The notes under the pieces: model-generated
Told to the model about the DNA's origin: nothing
Database searches by the model: none
Seen by the model: the letters and a program-made list of their open reading frames with translations, nothing else
Translations under genes and position numbers: made by a program
DNA from: Sporisorium sorghi
Lineage: Eukaryota > Basidiomycota > Ustilaginomycetes > Ustilaginales > Ustilaginaceae
DNA length: 64,000 bases
Reading direction: 5' to 3'
Assembly (NCBI GenBank): GCA_023212695.1
Contig: JALCCG010000001.1
Span: 372,001-436,000, forward strand
Part shown: piece by piece, positions 53,370 through 62,683 of the stretch
Position numbering within the stretch: the first letter of the stretch is position 1
Layout: each line of letters opens with the position of its first letter

Positions 53370-54314
53370 TCACCTTTTTATTCGAATACGGGGATCAATC
53401 ACTTTATACAGCAAATCAATGATAAAATTGATCCCCGCTACCAATATAGCAATGTACAAAACAAGGGTTTGCACCAATGGCAAATCGCGAGTGCCAATGG
53501 AAGTAATCAGCAGGTTCCCGAGGCCCGGAAGGGCAAATACATTCTCTACCACAATACTGCCCCCGAGGGTATCGGTAATGATGAGACCCACTATCGTCAC
53601 CACCGGGATTAGGGCGTTGCGCAAAATATGTCGGTACATAATGGCCCTCTCTCGCACCCCCTTACTCCTGGCTGTTCGTACATAATCCATGCGAGTCTGG
53701 TCCAATAAAGTATTGCGTAAATATCTCATCACAACAGCAATACCGGGAATGGATAGAGCCAGCGACGGCAGAAATAAGGAACGTATAGCGGCAATCGGAT
53801 TCTCTCCCCAAGGAACATATCCATACGTTGGAAATAGACGGAACGTAACCGAGAAGACCAGGATGAGAATAAATGCAAGCCAAAAGGATGGCATTGCTAC
53901 TCCTAGCTGAGTGAAAGCGGACAGCCATACGGCCGGCCATTTACCGTCGTATCTGGCGATAAGAATTCCCAAGGGAATACCAATCAGCAGCGTCAGCGCC
54001 AAGGAGAATAGCGCAAGTGAAACCGTTACAGGCACCCGCTCTGCCAAAATCTCCGTTACCGGACGATGGTAGCGTAGTGATTCGCCCAAATCGCCCACAG
54101 CCGCATTTTTAATCCAAGCTACATACCGTTCTCCCACAGGTCGATCAAGACCCATCGTATCCCGTAGCGCCGCCAACTGATGCGGATCTGCGTCCACTCC
54201 CAAAATAATCTGAGCAGGATCACCGGGCAACACCTGAAACACAAGAAAGGTGATAACCGAAACCAGTAACACAGTAGCAGCCAGCATAATCAGCTTTCGA
54301 ATATAAAATCTCAA
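53370..54314 (-). CDS. Oligopeptide-type ABC importer permease (OppB/DppB class)
   Basis: The 314-residue permease has the standard OppB start (RKLIMLAATVLLVSVITFLVFQVLPGDP) and six hydrophobic segments. An EAA-type loop is present (MDYVRTARSKGVRERAIMYRHILRNAL), with GGSIVVENVFALPGLGNLL near the end. It follows the binding-protein gene by 17 bases and partners the OppC-type permease. Confidence 0.94.
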   Translation of the reverse strand: MRFYIRKLIMLAATVLLVSVITFLVFQVLPGDPAQIILGVDADPHQLAALRDTMGLDRPVGERYVAWIKNAAVGDLGESLRYHRPVTEILAERVPVTVSLALFSLALTLLIGIPLGILIARYDGKWPAVWLSAFTQLGVAMPSFWLAFILILVFSVTFRLFPTYGYVPWGENPIAAIRSLFLPSLALSIPGIAVVMRYLRNTLLDQTRMDYVRTARSKGVRERAIMYRHILRNALIPVVTIVGLIITDTLGGSIVVENVFALPGLGNLLITSIGTRDLPLVQTLVLYIAILVAGINFIIDLLYKVIDPRIRIKR

Positions 54315-54331
54315 GATGCATGTCCCCTAAA

Positions 54332-55915
54332 TTATTCTTCCGTAAAGTACATTGGAGCGAAGTCATACTTTTGCACGGGATACATTTTAAAGCCTTTGAG
54401 GCTTTTCTTCATCGCTACATTCCGGCCGGGATCCATAATAAATACCGCTACAGCTTGATCGGTCAACAGCTCTTGCGCTTGCTTGTAAAGGTCAGCTCGC
54501 GCCTTCTCATCCAGCTCGGTTCGAGCTTGACCCACCAAATCGTCAAATTCGCTATTACTGAATTTATAGAAGTTTTTTGCATAGTTTGATTCATAACGCC
54601 CCAGTACCTCGTTTGGATCCAGCTTTCCGGTCAAACCTATAATGGTGGCCTCATACTTGGCGTTATTATAGACATCCTCCAGCCAACTGCTCCATTCAAT
54701 TTGCTTGAGTGCCGCTCGAATGCCAACCTGCTTGAGCTGTTCGCTAATGACCTGAGCGGTATCCACATGGAATTGATAGTTGGAAGGCACGGTAATCGTC
54801 AAATCAAAGCCATTCTCATAGCCTGCCTCTTTTAACAATGATTTTGCTTGCTCGATATTCGGTTCATAGCGACTTTCTAACCCTTCCTGATAGTACATTT
54901 TCATCGCAGGACTCATATTCGAACCTAATGGAGTACCGTTTCCGTCTGCTACCGTTTGAATGATGACATTCTTGTCAATCGCAAAATTGATTGCCTGGCG
55001 TACTCTTACATCGTCCAGCGGCTTGACCGAATTGTTTAAAGCCATCAATTGAACCATGTTCTGCGGACCAGATACGATGGAATAGCCATCCCCTAACTGC
55101 ATAGCCCCTTGTTCGCTAACGCCTGGCACCATATCAATATCTCCTGATTGCAATGCCAGGATCGATGAATTGGCGTCAGGCATTATTTTAAATTCAATGC
55201 GATCCAGCTTGGGCATCCGCTCGTTGTCGTAGAAATCTACATTTTTTTCCAGTACCAGTTGCTGTCCGGGCTGATATTCCACGAATTTGAAAGGACCCGC
55301 TCCTATAGGCTTCTGGCTTTGTTGCTCATAATTTTTGGGCACAATACCCACGATATTAGCTGCCATAAAAGCAGCATCACGTTCTTTAAGCTTGACTACA
55401 ACGGTGTAGTCATCCGGGTTCTCGATGCTCTTAATGCCGGAGAACTTGGAGGAAAGGGGCTCTTGTCCATCCAATCCAGCCAATTTCGCATAAGAATAAG
55501 AAACATCATCCGACGTAAGAGGAGAGCCGTCGTGGAACACCACATTCTTTTTTATATTAAAAGTATAGATAAGCCCATCCTCAGATACTTCATACGACTC
55601 CGCGATTGCCGGAATGAGATCACCCTTCTCACCCGCTTCAAATAAGCCGTCAAATACGTTATCCATCATAGAGTTCGTATCCGTTGCTGCAGAAAGATAG
55701 GGGTCCAGATTATCCGGTTCGGTAGCGATAGCTACTCTTACTGTACCCCCTTCCATAACCTTATCCTGATCCGATTCTGCCGCCGTTTCTGTAGAGGTTC
55801 CGGGCTTATTGCCCGTTGCCGCTGGTTGGGCATTTCCACCGCATCCCGAAATGATTACCGCAAATAAAGTAAGTGTAGACAAAACCGCCACTAATGTCTT
55901 CTTCAAGTTCATCAT
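54332..55915 (-). CDS. Oligopeptide-type ABC importer substrate-binding lipoprotein (OppA/DppA class)
   Basis: The 527-residue family 5 binding protein has a signal peptide with lipobox IISGC (Cys about residue 25) and a Thr/Glu/Asp linker. The family signature region (FHDGSPLTSDDVSYSY) follows, and the C-terminus has QELLTDQAVAVFIMDPG. It is anchored outside the membrane and captures peptides or similar ligands (nickel, glycans and others occur in this family). The ligand is not evident. It begins 46 bases after the MBL-fold gene. Confidence 0.94.
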   Translation of the reverse strand: MMNLKKTLVAVLSTLTLFAVIISGCGGNAQPAATGNKPGTSTETAAESDQDKVMEGGTVRVAIATEPDNLDPYLSAATDTNSMMDNVFDGLFEAGEKGDLIPAIAESYEVSEDGLIYTFNIKKNVVFHDGSPLTSDDVSYSYAKLAGLDGQEPLSSKFSGIKSIENPDDYTVVVKLKERDAAFMAANIVGIVPKNYEQQSQKPIGAGPFKFVEYQPGQQLVLEKNVDFYDNERMPKLDRIEFKIMPDANSSILALQSGDIDMVPGVSEQGAMQLGDGYSIVSGPQNMVQLMALNNSVKPLDDVRVRQAINFAIDKNVIIQTVADGNGTPLGSNMSPAMKMYYQEGLESRYEPNIEQAKSLLKEAGYENGFDLTITVPSNYQFHVDTAQVISEQLKQVGIRAALKQIEWSSWLEDVYNNAKYEATIIGLTGKLDPNEVLGRYESNYAKNFYKFSNSEFDDLVGQARTELDEKARADLYKQAQELLTDQAVAVFIMDPGRNVAMKKSLKGFKMYPVQKYDFAPMYFTEE

Positions 55916-55961
55916 GGTAAAGTTCCTCTCCCTGAATATGAATTTTTATTCTAATAGAATA

Positions 55962-56696
55962 CTAGAAGCTCCATTTCAATCCCGAATAAGCTAATTCGAT
56001 AGGCCCGCTATAGTTACGAGCTGCCTCCATGGCAAGTTGCCGCTGGTCGCCATAATGCGGAAAATGCGTCAGGATCAAATATCCGGCGTTGGCTAAGCGA
56101 GCAATCTCCCCTGCTTCCCCCGCAGTAAGATGACCATCCAGCACTCCCTTCTGTACATCGTAGAGGCTGCATTCCAGAACAAGCAGGTCAGCGTTTTCCG
56201 CAAATTCAATAAAACTGCTGCAATATCCTGTATCTCCTGAATAGATTAGATTTGCTCCTTCCCGGGTTGTCGCTTTGATGGCACAACAGGGAACTTCATG
56301 AACAGTCTCTGAAAATGAAAACATCAGTTCTCCAACATTCACCGTTCTTGCCGGTTCAATCGGATGCACATGGACATAATCAGGATAAGCAAAATTCAAA
56401 CTGGCGAGATTCTCCCCATAAATATACACATCTAACGGGCGAGTGCGTTTACCAAGCTGAGTTAACACCAATGCGGAAAATTCCAGTGCATAAACATCTG
56501 CAAAATGGTCAGCATGTGTGTGGGTAATAAATACCGCATCCAGTTGTTCCAAATTGATTTCATTTTGCAACCGTGACAAGACGCCACTCCCGCAATCGAG
56601 TAATACCGCACTGTCCGCATGCCTGAGCAGATAGCCAGAGGTTGCTTCATTTTTGGCGGGATAGGCTCCCCAATAGCCGATTACTGTAAGCTCCAT
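55962..56696 (-). CDS. Metallo-beta-lactamase-fold hydrolase (RNase Z/YhfI-like)
   Basis: The 244-residue protein has the MBL-fold metal ligands THTHADHFAD, a His in ETVHEVP, YSGDTGYC with the bridging Asp, and a final His in LTHFPHY. It resembles the small YhfI/ElaC-like group. The expected activity is hydrolysis of a phosphodiester or other ester; the substrate is unknown. It lies between the RpiR regulator and the binding-protein gene of the opp operon, suggesting it works on the imported compound. Confidence 0.88.
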   Translation of the reverse strand: MELTVIGYWGAYPAKNEATSGYLLRHADSAVLLDCGSGVLSRLQNEINLEQLDAVFITHTHADHFADVYALEFSALVLTQLGKRTRPLDVYIYGENLASLNFAYPDYVHVHPIEPARTVNVGELMFSFSETVHEVPCCAIKATTREGANLIYSGDTGYCSSFIEFAENADLLVLECSLYDVQKGVLDGHLTAGEAGEIARLANAGYLILTHFPHYGDQRQLAMEAARNYSGPIELAYSGLKWSF

Positions 56697-56725
56697 GATG
56701 CTTCCTTTCTACTCTTCTTTAGAGG

Positions 56726-57583
56726 TCATTTGAGTTTGTGCACCCACTCAAAGCTGTCTTGGAACTCATTAAGCATCAATTCCATCCGTTCAAGATTGCC
56801 TTGAACCCGTTCTTTCTCCAAATAAGAAATTTCATTGATGATGGCATTGACTACAGCTAAGGGGGCTGTATATGAATCAAGAAAACCGTTGGATTTGCAT
56901 TCTGCCAGTAATACCAAATCAGCGAGCTTGGCAAAAGGGGACAGACCCGAATCTGTGAGAACGATCAGTTTAGCTTGTTGCTCCTTGGCCAGCCTGGATA
57001 ATTTCAGCGTTCTGGAACAATATCTCGGGTAGCCGCAAGCAAACACTACGTCCCCCGGTTTAATATACGAAACATACTCCGCAACTCCCCCTTGAGGAAT
57101 TAACTCGCAGTTACCCAGCATGTATTTCATGACAAAACTGAAAAAAGATGTGACGGACAACCCCATTCTCCAGCCTGCAACCCAAACGCGATCTGCCTGC
57201 AACAACAAGGACGCAGCCTCATGAATTTGTGCCCGATCCACCTGCATCATCGTTTGGCGAATATTTTCAGCTTCTTGCGTAAAGTGCTTTTCCAGCCACG
57301 AATGTTCCTGCCGGTTCGTGGATTGAATAAAATTGTGGACTGCCCGCTGGTCCTGAATTACAATGCGCCGTAAATCTTGTTGCATCTCGGAGAAGCTTGA
57401 ATAAGAAAGTGCTTGAGCCAGCCGATGAACGGTAGCTTCGCTAACATCCGACTTCTCGGCAATTCGTTGTGCCGATTGTAATGCAGCTTCACGCAGATTA
57501 CTCTGGATGTAGTGAGCGACTTTCTTTTTCCCAAGGCTCAAATTTTCAAACTGCTCAGCAATCTTGTCTTCAATTCTCGACAT
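56726..57583 (-). CDS. RpiR/MurR-family transcriptional regulator
   Basis: The protein of about 285 residues has an N-terminal helix-turn-helix of the RpiR type (SRIEDKIAEQFENLSLGKKKVAHYI ... SDVSEATVHRLAQALSYSSFSEMQQDLR) and a C-terminal SIS sugar-phosphate-binding domain (VWVAGWRMGLSVTSFFS, KPGDVVFACGYPRY, LIVLTDSGLSPFAKLADLVL). The ATG at 57583 was chosen because it gives the family N-terminus and overlaps the HAD gene end by 14 bases; a longer reading adds 38 unrelated residues. Such regulators sense phosphosugars, so the operon may import sugar-containing peptides such as muropeptides; that is inference. Confidence 0.9.
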   Translation of the reverse strand: MSRIEDKIAEQFENLSLGKKKVAHYIQSNLREAALQSAQRIAEKSDVSEATVHRLAQALSYSSFSEMQQDLRRIVIQDQRAVHNFIQSTNRQEHSWLEKHFTQEAENIRQTMMQVDRAQIHEAASLLLQADRVWVAGWRMGLSVTSFFSFVMKYMLGNCELIPQGGVAEYVSYIKPGDVVFACGYPRYCSRTLKLSRLAKEQQAKLIVLTDSGLSPFAKLADLVLLAECKSNGFLDSYTAPLAVVNAIINEISYLEKERVQGNLERMELMLNEFQDSFEWVHKLK

Positions 57584-58319
57584 GACAAGTTCCTCCAACG
57601 ACGGAGCACGCTGACAAATTGAGCTTAGGCGGGTGACCCAAATAGGCGGGCAGCTCCTCCAAACTGGAAATAACCCGTTCATATTCAAGCTCCTCAATTC
57701 CTTGTTTGCCGTAAGGATTGATTAGCAGAGATTCCATGCCGACTTGGCGCGAACCCAGTACATCATCATAGTAGTTGTCTCCCACGTAAAGGGACTGCTG
57801 CGCAGTTACTCCGGCTTTCTGTAAAGCATAAGTAAATATAGCTGGATCTGGCTTTTCCAGTTTCACCTCGGAAGAAATTACGATTTCAGCCATCTCTTCA
57901 TCTAGCTGGTTGCGTCGGAGTACCTCCCTTGCCGTGTTGTCCCAATTCGAAATTAAGCCCACCTTGTATCCTAACTCTCTTAGATACCTCAATGTAGGCT
58001 TGCTAAAATCAAAAGCACGCCAACCCGTTACTGAATCTTTTAATATCCGCTGTTGCACCTGAATTATCTCTTCAATAGGCAAACTCAATTGAAGATAATA
58101 GTTGAGCACGCCCACGTACCAAGGCATGAACGATCGACTGTCCTTACCCAGAACGCCCCGGAATTCTCTCATGAACAGCTTGTCTGCTAAATGATACGCA
58201 ATTGTGATTTCATCAAGCGTTTTGGAGACGTCAAAGACCTGCAGGGTTTTAAAATACACTTCTTCCCGGTGGGTCTTGACCAGGGTATAACCAAGATCCA
58301 ACCATATAAACCTAATCAT
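57570..58319 (-). CDS. HAD superfamily hydrolase (subfamily IA)
   Basis: The 249-residue protein starts IRFIWLDLGYTLV (motif I, with Gly where the second Asp is common, a variant seen in some HAD groups). It has GLISNWDNT (motif II), EKPDPAIFTYAL (motif III Lys) and VGDNYYDDVLGS (motif IV). It should dephosphorylate a small metabolite. The internal ATG at 58319 fits the family N-terminus; a longer ATG at 58355 has no ribosome binding site. It is the first gene of the rpiR-opp operon. Confidence 0.85.
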   Translation of the reverse strand: MIRFIWLDLGYTLVKTHREEVYFKTLQVFDVSKTLDEITIAYHLADKLFMREFRGVLGKDSRSFMPWYVGVLNYYLQLSLPIEEIIQVQQRILKDSVTGWRAFDFSKPTLRYLRELGYKVGLISNWDNTAREVLRRNQLDEEMAEIVISSEVKLEKPDPAIFTYALQKAGVTAQQSLYVGDNYYDDVLGSRQVGMESLLINPYGKQGIEELEYERVISSLEELPAYLGHPPKLNLSACSVVGGTCHVEN

Positions 58320-59003
58320 AGATGCACCCGCTCTTTCTTGTAGGATTTCCTTCATAAGCTACATGAATGTTTGTTTTCCTTCACTCATGATTACATCTTA
58401 GTGTTAAAGTATTTGTCGAAAAATAATTCAAATGATGAGTTTAGTAAAAACTTGCCCAAGCTCCATTTGCGGCGTTTACACAAATAACTCTGTCACAACC
58501 AGATCTTTGAGTGTTGGTTAATTGTGAAAGGACTTGCTCAGCCTTCAAGGAATTCTGGGCTATCCATCAGTTTCTCGTATTGTCAAGCAAAAGAGTACCG
58601 TAATTAAAACAAAAAAAAGAAGCACGGCGGTCATGCAAGTGGTGCGCCAGCACTTCTTTGCTTAACTTTTATATTAAAGAGATTTGATATACTGCCCCTG
58701 TTTCTGCTTGAAACCGAATCGTTCCCCTAGCGGCGGTTCCTCCGAAATTGTCGTCAATCTGGAACGGCGGGTGATTGTCCAGAAAGTTTTAGGGTTATCT
58801 GATTACCGGGATGAAGGGCAAATAAATGGGAATTGGCTACGCTTTCATTATCAATCACCCCTCTTGTTACAACAACCTTCAACTCTTTACTTTACTTCTC
58901 CGCTGTTTACCAAATCCTTGTGAACAATCACAAGAAGCTGACAGTTCTAAACTGTCAGCTTCTTGCAAATCTCTTCATGGCTTTTAAATAAATTGAACGT
59001 TTA
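58320..59003. other. Spacer with terminator-like hairpins, no supported gene
   Basis: This stretch of about 680 bases separates the rpiR-opp operon from the MFS gene. A 79-codon plus-strand frame (58684-58923) has no recognisable family or ribosome binding site, and I do not call it. Two hairpins frame it. One near 58612-58660 has outer AAAGAAG/CTTCTTT arms and a minus-strand T run. The other is the perfect hairpin at 58931-58965. Promoter elements for the HAD gene were not convincing. Confidence 0.5.
58931..58965. terminator. Hairpin terminator after the MFS gene
   Basis: Perfect 16-base arms (CAAGAAGCTGACAGTT/AACTGTCAGCTTCTTG) flank a three-base loop. It sits 38 bases past the MFS stop. 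The following T content is modest on both strands, but the stem is very stable; it should end the metal-import operon. Confidence 0.75.
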
Positions 59004-60224
59004 TCAGCCCTTGGTACTCGGACCATCATTAGAATCCACACGGATCACTGATTCATCGGAACTCTTTCTTCTCTCGTATGAAAACACAATCATCACTATG
59101 CCTAAAATAGCGCAAATGAAATACATCGTGGAGTACGAATAATAATCTGAAATGGGCCCCATCAGGGCTCCCCCCATCGATACACCAAGGTCAGCCGTGG
59201 CAATAAACAACCCGATTAACACGTTGCGATTCGCAGAAGGCAGTACAAAGGACAAATACGTTGTTAATGTGGGATACAGCAGTGCTTGCGCAGCGCCCAT
59301 AAGAATGGCCCCGGCATACAGTAGAATGGCCCCCTTCGCTGAAGACAAACTGATGCATGCCGAAGCCAAGGTGATAAGCAGCATAGTACCCATAATAAAT
59401 GACGAATGCCATCTGCCATCGGAAGGGATTCGCTTTCTCAGGAGAACCCGCGAGGCAACAACAACCGCGGCCTGAAGCATCAAATAAATGCCGGCGCTGC
59501 CGCTATTCAGCTGTGCACCATATAGTGGCATGAACGTCGTTACCGCTCCGAATATGATCGATGCGGACAGCATCAGCACGCTGCATTTGAACAGATGCGG
59601 ATTCTTTACAATTTGCCCGAATGAGGCCATCACTCCAAAACTATCGGACGATTTCTCGCCAGTATTCGGCTCCTTCTCCATCTTGACCGTGTAACCGAAT
59701 ACTCCGGTACAGACGGCGATGCTGATCAGGATGACGGTAAAGGCATCCATGCCGTTGGCCTGCCAGAGGCTTAAAGCGAACACCGGCCCGATGATCCCGG
59801 GTATATAGGAGAATAACGAATAGAATGATATTCCTTGGGATCGTTCCTTCTCGGGCAGCGCATCGATGATTCCGATCTGGAGCGCCATCGAGAAAAATGC
59901 GGTTGCAACGCCTTGCAGGATTCGAGCCAGGACATATCCGCCTATTCCTGTAAACGTATATAAAATCAAGGCAGCGCCATTAACCAAAAGAATCAGTCGC
60001 AGCACCTTGACTGGTCCATGCTTTTGGATCAATTGCCCGGCCCAGGGCCGAAAGAACATGGTTGTAAGCATGTACGCTCCCATGACAAGGCCGATGGTTG
60101 TACTACTGGCTCCCCAAGCGGCCCCCTGGAGCGGAATTATAACATTGAGCAAGGCGTTGGCGCTGAAATATAGAAGTGCCAGCATATATAGACGTAAAAA
60201 TGGCCAAGACATGGCTCCACTCAC
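59004..60224 (-). CDS. MFS exporter at the end of a Nik/Cnt-type operon (CntE-like)
   Basis: The 406-residue major facilitator has twelve hydrophobic segments and an MFS loop motif (PWAGQLIQKHGPVKVLR) between segments 2 and 3. The GTG start at 60224 follows GGAGGAG by seven bases. It lies 30 bases after the last ABC ATPase gene. In staphylopine-type operons the order is binding protein, two permeases, two ATPases and then CntE, an MFS exporter of the metallophore; this layout is the same. Drug export is the default alternative for the family. Confidence 0.82.
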   Translation of the reverse strand: MSGAMSWPFLRLYMLALLYFSANALLNVIIPLQGAAWGASSTTIGLVMGAYMLTTMFFRPWAGQLIQKHGPVKVLRLILLVNGAALILYTFTGIGGYVLARILQGVATAFFSMALQIGIIDALPEKERSQGISFYSLFSYIPGIIGPVFALSLWQANGMDAFTVILISIAVCTGVFGYTVKMEKEPNTGEKSSDSFGVMASFGQIVKNPHLFKCSVLMLSASIIFGAVTTFMPLYGAQLNSGSAGIYLMLQAAVVVASRVLLRKRIPSDGRWHSSFIMGTMLLITLASACISLSSAKGAILLYAGAILMGAAQALLYPTLTTYLSFVLPSANRNVLIGLFIATADLGVSMGGALMGPISDYYSYSTMYFICAILGIVMIVFSYERRKSSDESVIRVDSNDGPSTKG

Positions 60225-60254
60225 AATGACTCTCCTCCTGCTTGCGAATAAACG

Positions 60255-61001
60255 TCAGAACGTAATCAAATGCTTCATTAATTTTTTGGCGTAGTCGGAC
60301 TCGACCTCTTTTAATTGCTCAACACGAACCGTTTCCACAACTTTACCGCTTTTGAATATAAGTATTCGGTCGCACAGATAAGCGGCAGCTTGAATGTCAT
60401 GCGTGATAAAAATGTAACTCATGTGATATATTTCTTTAAGCTCCCTTAGCAACCGAAGCACTTGAATCTGCACCGATACGTCCAGTGAACTGATCGCCTC
60501 GTCCAGCACAATGCATTTTGGTTCTGTGGCAACGGCTCTGGCAATGCAGACTCGCTGTGCCTCTCCTCCGGATAACTCATGGGCGTATTTCATTTTATAT
60601 GAAGGGTCCAATCCAACCTGTTTCAGCAACAAATCAATTTTGCTGCTCTTGTCAGACTGCAGTGTTTTTTGCATAGCCAGTGCCTCCAGGATTGCTTCCT
60701 CCACGGTAAAGAATGGATTAATGGACGACGAATAATCCTGAAACACGGCACTCATGTTGCCGGATCGCACATGCCGGTGTCTTACAGGCTTTCCTTCATA
60801 CAGAACACTGCCGCGGTCAGGTTGTTCAATACCCAAAACTAGGCGTCCGAGCGTTGATTTTCCGCTGCCGCTTTCACCGATGATGCCAAGGCTTTCGCCA
60901 TTGCCGCATTCAAAGCTTACACCATGCAGAACCTGTTGTTTGTTTCTAGTAAACATGCCGCCTGTCCGGTAGGATTTCTCGACGTTCACCACGGTTAGCA
61001 C
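60255..61001 (-). CDS. Nik/Opp-type ABC importer ATPase (CntF/NikE class)
   Basis: The 248-residue ATPase has Walker A GESGSGKST, signature LSGGEAQRVC, Walker B IVLDEAISSLD and switch ITHDIQA. It is shorter than OppF and lacks the Cys-rich tail, as usual for NikE/CntF. The GTG start has GGAGG eight bases before it. It begins one base after the partner ATPase gene ends, consistent with coupled translation. Confidence 0.9.
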   Translation of the reverse strand: MLTVVNVEKSYRTGGMFTRNKQQVLHGVSFECGNGESLGIIGESGSGKSTLGRLVLGIEQPDRGSVLYEGKPVRHRHVRSGNMSAVFQDYSSSINPFFTVEEAILEALAMQKTLQSDKSSKIDLLLKQVGLDPSYKMKYAHELSGGEAQRVCIARAVATEPKCIVLDEAISSLDVSVQIQVLRLLRELKEIYHMSYIFITHDIQAAAYLCDRILIFKSGKVVETVRVEQLKEVESDYAKKLMKHLITF

Positions 61002-61002
61002 A

Positions 61003-61812
61003 TTACATCCCTCCGTTCATGAGCGCATTGAAATGATGGCTGAGCTCAAGCCGGGTAGAGACCAGGTATTGCGTGTAGGGATGCCGAGGTGCGGTAAACA
61101 CCTCTTCAACGCTCCCTGTCTCCACGATGATACCGTTTTTCATGACCGCAACCTCATCTGCAACCTTCTTTACGACCCCCAAATCATGCGACACAAAGAT
61201 CATGGAAGCCCCCATTCTTTCCCGAAGACGGATGAACTGCTCAACGACCTCGAATTGCGAAATCGTATCCAGCGCCGTGGTCGGTTCATCGGCAATGATG
61301 ATATCGGGTTCCAGTACAAGTGTGAGTGCAATCATCAATCGTTGAAGCATGCCGCCTGATAACTGGTGTGGGTATTTGTTCAAAATCTCCATAGGCTGCT
61401 CCAGCATGACGCTTTCCATCGCCTTCTTCATATTGGCCTCAGCGATGCTCTTGCTCCAGTCATAATGCGTTCTCAGTGTCTCCTGGACATGAACGCCTAC
61501 CACGGAGGACGGATCAAACGCTCCCATACCGTGCTGCATGATCATGCCGATGTGTTTGCCCCTTATTTTTCGCATTGCTTTATCTGAAAGATGATCCAGA
61601 TGCTCACCCTTGTACAGGATCTCCCCGGATTGACGAATCCAAGGCCTATGTAATCGTATGATCGATCTGCACGTCAATGATTTCCCGCTCCCGCTTTCGC
61701 CTACAATTGCAAGACAGGTTCCCTGCTTCAATTGAAACGAACTGTTACGAATAATTTCTCTTCCCTCGCTGGCATCCCATACCTTCAGATGATTAACCTC
61801 TAGCATATTCAT
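61003..61812 (-). CDS. Nik/Opp-type ABC importer ATPase (CntD/NikD class)
   Basis: The 269-residue ATPase has Walker A GESGSGKSLT, signature LSGGMLQRLM, Walker B IIADEPTTALD and switch VSHDLGVV. It overlaps the end of the second permease gene by 20 bases. It partners the NikE/CntF-class ATPase to drive uptake. Confidence 0.91.
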   Translation of the reverse strand: MNMLEVNHLKVWDASEGREIIRNSSFQLKQGTCLAIVGESGSGKSLTCRSIIRLHRPWIRQSGEILYKGEHLDHLSDKAMRKIRGKHIGMIMQHGMGAFDPSSVVGVHVQETLRTHYDWSKSIAEANMKKAMESVMLEQPMEILNKYPHQLSGGMLQRLMIALTLVLEPDIIIADEPTTALDTISQFEVVEQFIRLRERMGASMIFVSHDLGVVKKVADEVAVMKNGIIVETGSVEEVFTAPRHPYTQYLVSTRLELSHHFNALMNGGM

Positions 61813-62683
61813 AAGCCGGTTTCTCCACCTCTGTCATTTGCGGCTGCTTGCCGGACTTCATGCGTTTGGGATCAAGCGCGACTTGAAGTCCATCCGCCAG
61901 AAAATTAAATGCTGATACAGCAATCACAATAGCCAGGCCGGGCGCTAACATCAGCTCGGGCCGAGAGAACATAACCTCTCTTGCTTCATTAAGCATCATT
62001 CCCCATTCGGCGTTGGGAGCCTTGATACCCAGCCCCAGGAATGACAACCCGGAGATTTGTAAAATCATGGAACACATCGAACCGCTGGCAATGACGGCAA
62101 TATCGGAGAAGGTCACGGGAACGATGTGTCTGAGGATAATTCTTCGATTGCTGATACCGATTGCTTTTGAGAACTTAACGTAATCCTTTTCCGTGTACTG
62201 GAGAACCGATGTACGGATGACGCGAGCAAACCATGCCCATTTCATGGCTACGAAAGCAATCAGGATGTTCTCAAGTCCGGCGCCCAGAATGCCGACAACG
62301 GCCAATGTCATCACATACCCTGGAAATGAGAGCATCACATCGCATACTCTCATCAGGAACGCATCCGTTTTTCCTCTGAAATAACCTGCTATGAAACCAA
62401 CGATGGCGCCAACACCTACCGATGCCAACATGGTGGCCAGAACCCATAGAACGCTGGGACGTATCCCATAGATCAGTCTGGATAAAATGCATCTTCCCAA
62501 ATGATCATTGCCAAGCCAATACGACCAGGATGAATGAGCGAAGCGAAGTTTCATATCGACTTGGTTAGGATCGTGCGGCGCAAAGAAGGGAGCAAACAGG
62601 CCGACAACAACGATTGTGGCGATAACGACTAGTGACAGGCTGGCCAGTTTGTCTCTAGTCAAATTTTTGAGTGTGCTCATCAC
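61793..62683 (-). CDS. Nik/Opp-type ABC importer permease (CntC/NikC class)
   Basis: The 296-residue permease has the DppC/NikC N-terminal segment (FAPFFAPHDPNQVDMKLRFAHSSWSYWLGNDHLGR), about six hydrophobic segments, an EAA-type region (KDYVKFSKAIGISNRRIILRHIVP) and SFLGLGIKAPNAEWGMML. It overlaps the NikB-class gene by four bases (ATGA) and forms a heterodimeric channel with it. Confidence 0.93.
   Translation of the reverse strand: MMSTLKNLTRDKLASLSLVVIATIVVVGLFAPFFAPHDPNQVDMKLRFAHSSWSYWLGNDHLGRCILSRLIYGIRPSVLWVLATMLASVGVGAIVGFIAGYFRGKTDAFLMRVCDVMLSFPGYVMTLAVVGILGAGLENILIAFVAMKWAWFARVIRTSVLQYTEKDYVKFSKAIGISNRRIILRHIVPVTFSDIAVIASGSMCSMILQISGLSFLGLGIKAPNAEWGMMLNEAREVMFSRPELMLAPGLAIVIAVSAFNFLADGLQVALDPKRMKSGKQPQMTEVEKPAYEYARG

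Noticed and set aside
58684..58923. A 79-codon frame framed by two hairpins.
   Set aside because: No start signal or family resemblance. I considered a transposase remnant but found no inverted ends or catalytic motif.
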